In this document: piece after piece, positions 59,576-64,000 of the stretch
How positions within the stretch are numbered: position 1 is the first letter of the stretch
Layout of the letters: each line of letters begins with the position of its first letter
From: Eudorina sp. 2006-703-Eu-15
Taxonomy: Eukaryota; Chlorophyta; Chlorophyceae; Chlamydomonadales; Volvocaceae
Direction: 5' to 3'
Assembly: GCA_003117195.1 (NCBI GenBank)
Contig: BDSI01000084.1
Coordinates: 64,501-128,500 of the forward strand
DNA length: 64,000 nt
Made by a program: the position numbers and the translations under genes
The notes under the pieces: model-generated
The model's database searches: none
What the model was told of the DNA's origin: nothing
The model's input: only the letters and a program-made list of their open reading frames with translations

Positions 59576-62500
59576 TTAAACCCGCGGCATCTGCGGCTGT
59601 ACAGGCGCCACTTTCCGTGTCTGTTTGCCGTACAGGTCAGTTATGTCGTCTGGCGTGGTCGCGTCCTCGGGGCGCTTGTCGGGGCGGGTGCGAATGAAGC
59701 TGCAGGGGTGTGGCGGGGTGGCGGGGGGGAGGCGGACGGACGGACGCACGGACGAACAGACGGACAGACGGACGTACGTCAACCCACCGGCAGGGAGGAG
59801 GGAGGGATCCGTCAGTGCCGTGAAAAGCGATCTGGATCGACCCAGATCACCAACCAGGTGACTTGGCCCCTCACCACACCCGCGGCTGTGGGGTGGTGGG
59901 AGTGATGCCACGCCCAGGTGTAGTTCCCTAGCCCCCTGACGAAACACGCCGACGACTGGTCCTCAGCCGCGGCGGCCGCTGGCGCCCCCTGCCCCCCTGC
60001 TCCCCGCACCCCGCACCCGGGCGGGTGGTATCAAATTGCGTGCGGTGTCCATTCGCAATGGAAGAGATGCCGACGGCCCAGCGCCGCTAATCGGAATAAC
60101 CGATCATTAGCGGCGCTGGGCCGTCGGCATCTCTTGGAATAATCGATCCGGGGGAGGGGAGGGGAGGGGGTGTACCTGTGCTTGCGCGACATCGCAATCG
60201 AAGTTTACCTGGCAAGGAAGGCCGACCCATCGACGCAACTACGCGCGCTGCCGCCCCGAACCCCCCGCCCCCTATCTTTGCTCGCTGTTTTGGGGTTGTT
60301 TCTATGGAACCGCCTCACCCCTCACCCCTTACCCCTTTGCCCCCTCCCCTTCCCCCTTCCCCCACCCCCACCCCCTCGCCCCTCCCCCACCCTCTCTCAC
60401 CGGGGGAACCTCAGCCCCACCCCCCGCTCCGGATGCAGTCGCCCCGCAGCCGCCCGGTGCACCGGCGAGAGGGTCAGGTCTGGAGGAGCAGGACCACCCG
60501 CACCACCCGCAGGCCCCAGAGCGACACGTAAAAAGGGGGGGTCCGAGCGACGTCCGTCCGGGCAAGGGGCGCAGCGCAGCACACTTGTGGTCAGTGCCCC
60601 GATTTGGAAAGGGGGGGCCGAGGTGGTAGCTGGCAGGTGGGCTAGTGCCCGGAGGAGAGAGGGCTCTCTGTGGGTGCTCGAGCGGAGGTAGCTAGGGCCC
60701 CAGCTAGCGGGCAACGAACCGGACCACGGCGACCGCAACCGCAACCGCAACCGCAACCGCAACCGCAACCGCAACCGCGGGCCGGGGAGCGGTTCGGGGC
60801 CGCTGCTGCTGCTGCTGCTGCTGCTGCAGATGAGGATGATGGTGGCGGACGGAGCAACACAGCTGAAACCCCGCACGCCAGACCCACTGCGGGAAAGCAC
60901 GCACCCCAGCCTTCGACCCGATGTCGCCCCGGCCGTTGGGCCCCGGGTGTATGTCCGCACCTACCTGCCCCCCGCAGCTCCCACACCTCGGTCGGCTCGA
61001 ACCAGACGGCGGGCCGCTCCCCCGTGGTGTAGTAGGGCTTGGGACCTGACGGCCGGGGGGGGGCGGATGGGTTGGGTGGGGATGGGTGGGTGGGCGAGGG
61101 CGAAGATTTGTCGCGAATGGGTGCAAGGCACTAGGTGGGCAGCGGACAAGGGCGCAAAACGCGGCACGATGCAATCGATTATCTTTTGGAGCACGAAGGA
61201 TATTCGCTGTCAGTCTCGGCCGGGGTGAACGGAGGGTTGGGGGACCGACACACGGCGATGAGGGGCGATGACGGGGCGCCGCCGTCAGATAGAGCAGCAG
61301 CGCGAGGCCTCGCGAGGCAGCTACAAGCTTCTCCAGGGGGGCATATGTACAGTTTGTATCCACCTTGTAAAATGCTGGGACCCAGTTTGTATCAACAGTT
61401 CGAAATTAGTTTGTATCAACCGTTTGAATTCAGTCCATACCAAGCATCCAACCTCAATAACCCCTCCAACTTCTTGTTAAGCACATGGCCCCCACGCACC
61501 ACCCGCCAACTCCCCACATACTCCCCCCTCCCCCGGCAGCACCCTACCCTACCTGGTATGATGGTGGCCCCCAGCCGCTCCCGGGCCGCTGCGTAGAACT
61601 CGTCCGTGAAGCCGCTCATGCAGCGGCACAGGCTCTGGAACTCCTCCCGTACAGGGTCGTACACCGCCAGAAGGAAGGGGCTGAACCACTTGACCTGCAC
61701 CCGGGGTGATGGGGGGAACGTTGGGGGGAGGGCGGTGGGGGGAGGGCGGTGGGGGGAGGGCGGTGGGAATCAAGGGCTCAGATGTTTTGCAGGTGTTTTT
61801 CAAGGATTCGGGGGCCGAGACAGGGCGTTGCCATTATTCCGTGGCCGTTTCGTGCTGCGTGTAATTCTAAGATGCTGCGTGTAATTCTACGATGCTGCGT
61901 GTATTTCTATGATTCTGCGTGTATTTCTACGATCTGCGTGTAATTCTAAGATGCTGCGTGTAATTCTAAGATGCTGCGTGTAATCCTACGATGCTGCGTG
62001 TAATTCTAAGATGCTGCGTGTAATTCTAAGATGCTGCGTGTAATTCTACGATGCGGCGTGCAATTCTACGATGCTGCGTGTAATTGTACGACGCTGCGTG
62101 TAATTCTACGACGCTGCTTGTAAATGTACGACGTAAGGCCCTGAAACATCGCGCAATCGTATCCTGCTGCGCCACACGGAGGGCACCGAGGGCCCCTCGC
62201 CCCGCCCTCCCTCCCACACCACCACCTCGGGGCGCATTGCTGTGGTCCTCCCCCCCACCCCGCCCCGTCGCCCCCTGCCCGTGCCGTACCTTCCGTCCCT
62301 GTCCGTACCATGCGCCGATGGGCACCACATCCAGGCTGTCCCGCAGTCCCTCCACGTAGTCCTTCTTGATCTGACAGGGGAGAGGGGGGGAGGGGAGGGC
62401 GCCGGGGTAAGGGGGGTTTAGGGTTCAAGGGCCAGGCAGGTCCGGTCAGGTGCTCAGGTCCGGTCAGGTGGGGCTGATGTACGGCCGGGGCGTAGGGACG

Positions 62501-64000
62501 TCAGCGCCGCGGGGATCAACGGGCGACGCGGCCAGCCCCTCGCCCCTCACGACCTTGGCCCCTCACATCTCACGAACCTGGCTAAGACGCAGTCTGCTAG
62601 GATTCCCCCCCCCTTGAGGATCATTGCCCCAGTTTGGAAGCAGCGCATTATCACATATTCCTACCAAATTCATATCCTCCCCTCCTCCCCTGGAGCACCC
62701 TCTCCAGCCCCCCCCTGGACCCCCCTCCCCAACCCCCTGCAGCTTTACCTTGATCCAGCTCTCGCTGCGCCGACTGGGCTCGTAGCCGGCACCGCAGTCC
62801 AACCGCTTCAGCATCAGACCTGTGGCGGGCGGGGGCCGCAGGGCGGGCGGGTTCTGGCGTCGGCTGGCTGACACGAAGCCAGTACCGGATACGTACGGCG
62901 GTGCACAGGAAACATCTGCCAGCACATGTCCCGTACAAATCGTACAACAGGCAGGAGGGCGGGCAAAGGAGGGGTCTCAGCCACACGTCGGCGCCAGGCT
63001 TAGTTCGGCAGCACCGTGCGTGGTGGCCTTATGAACCGCCCTCTTTCGCGCTCGCGCTGAGGCGGGCGGCTGTACGGCATGTGGACGATGGGATGCCGTA
63101 CTGCTGGCACCGCCGCCGCCGTCTCAATCCGTACCCACATCTGCGCTGCTCGTCGCCCAGCAAACACACACACACGCACGCACGTGCTGTCGGCATTGCA
63201 CGCGCGGTTGCCGCATACGCCCTTGCTTTTGCTGCACCTTAGGATCAGTAGGTAGTTTAGTAGAGTTTCGTCTGCATTAGCCTACGACGTCATAGCCGCT
63301 GCTTCTGCTGGCGTCACGGCGCCCACCGGCGCTCGACAACGACACGGGGCGCTCCCGCATCACGGACTACACCACCTTGGGACTACTTATGGTCGACATA
63401 CTTCGCCCTGGCGTATTGGTAACTCTGGTCTCGGTCTCAGTCGTCGGTTGCATTGCTGGACACGGGTCTGCTTTTTCGCGGCTCAGCTTTCTCCTTGATA
63501 ACACACGCACGCACGCACGCACGCACACACACAAGCTCTCCCCCCAAGCCCAAACACACACCTTCGGCGCCCGCGTTGAAGGACTGCAGCAACATGTCGT
63601 ACACCGCGTCGGCCGCCGTACTAGCCGCTGGCTCCGTACCAGCCGACACCGGCGCCGACACGGCAACGATCTGCCCCGCGGACGCCTCCGCCTCCGCCTG
63701 CGCGCCGCCGTTGTCGTTGTCCCCATGACTATCTAAGCCCGTACGCTGCTGCTGGTGCTGCTGCGCGTGCGGCGGCTGCGGGTGCGGCTGTCGATGCTGT
63801 TGACCGGGTTCCGCTGTCGTTGACCTCCCCGCCGGCCCACGGCCCAACACAGCCGACGCGGGCTGCTCCGCCAACACCCCGTCGTCGCCCTCCCGCCCCG
63901 CCGCGGCCGCCGCCGACGCCGCCGCGCCGAGCGGCGAAGGCCGCCCCGGGCTGCCGTCGGCGTCCTCCCCAGTATCGTACTCCTCGTACTCTTCCGCGTC
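59576..64000 (-). CDS. LIG1: DNA ligase I (ATP-dependent), C-terminal part; 5' end beyond the right edge
   Basis: ATP-dependent ligase that seals Okazaki fragments and repair nicks in the nucleus. Exons: 64000 (open) to 63562, 62819-62749, 62370-62290, 61694-61553, 61045-60965, 60479-60401, 59699-59576. All junctions have GT/AG sites and matching phases. Motif IV reads EGLMLK across an intron, motif V is ESWIK-IKKDYVEG, then SLDVVPIGAWYGQGRK, FSPFLLAVYDPVREEFQSLC, TIIP-GPKPYYTTGERPAVWF, EPTEVWELRGADLTLSPVH, and motif VI GLRFPRFIRTRPDK. The final residues DLYGKQ-TRKVAPVQPQMPRV resemble the family's C-terminus. Just before motif IV the visible exon holds at least 140 residues of acidic, His/Gln- and Ala-rich sequence not expected in the adenylation domain. 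The catalytic lysine exon lies outside the window. Confidence 0.94.
60062..60135. repeat. Perfect 30-bp-arm hairpin in the last ligase intron
   Basis: Arm 60062-60091 (AAGAGATGCCGACGGCCCAG inward) is exactly complementary to 60106-60135, with a 14-nt loop. Size and pairing resemble a small-RNA precursor or a miniature inverted-repeat transposon. Confidence 0.85.
60732..60778. repeat. CGCAAC hexamer microsatellite
   Basis: Eight consecutive CGCAAC units in a DNA ligase intron, followed by a CTG run at about 60800-60827. Confidence 0.9.
61855..62130. repeat. Roughly 20-bp tandem array, about 13 units, in a ligase intron
   Basis: The unit is GATGCTGCGTGTAATTCTAA with point variants. It contains TGTAA on the plus strand, the antisense of the host gene, so it repeats a polyadenylation-signal core that the ligase transcript does not carry in sense. 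Confidence 0.9.

Overview
ORGANISM. The window looks like nuclear DNA of a volvocine green alga (Volvox/Chlamydomonas relatives). The support is short exons with GTGAGT or GTACG donors, GC-rich coding sequence with long Ala/Gly/Gln/Pro homopolymer runs, TGTAA polyadenylation signals, CATGCATG-rich introns, and many repeats and transposons. Species cannot be fixed from sequence alone. All gene models were built by eye from frame continuity, splice consensus and intron phase; no database search was run. LAYOUT. (1) 1-7686, minus: a large AP2/ERF-domain transcription factor that runs off the left edge. (2) 8994-14091, minus: a complete six-exon DTW-domain gene (DTWD1-like tRNA aminocarboxypropyltransferase) with a 29-nt micro-exon next to a minisatellite. 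(3) 14668-17189, plus: a two-exon PQ-loop membrane transporter, divergent from (2). (4) 17190-37000: a gene-poor, transposon-rich block. It holds an LTR with primer-binding site, a nested terminal-inverted-repeat element, a roughly 10.25-kb element (23742-33993) bounded by 61-bp inverted repeats and carrying mirrored 149-bp satellite arrays plus a central 184-bp array, and a 506-bp hAT-type MITE with 8-bp target duplications. (5) 37175-57721, minus: a roughly 20-kb receptor-like TKL-type protein kinase gene with signal peptide, ectodomain, one transmembrane helix and a complete kinase domain. Its introns hold a 4.4-kb Mutator-like palindromic element full of 184-bp repeats, a second 506-bp hAT MITE, a Mariner-type MITE, a CCHC-knuckle retroelement remnant and an intact TRIM element with identical LTRs. 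(6) 59576-64000, minus: the 3' part of DNA ligase I, running off the right edge. HOW THE GENES RELATE. The five genes are ordinary housekeeping or regulatory functions (transcription, tRNA modification, lysosomal/vacuolar transport, signalling, DNA replication) with no sign of joint operation. The unusual biology is in the repeats: two unrelated elements have each built long satellite arrays inside inverted-repeat termini, and one sits in an apparently intact kinase gene.
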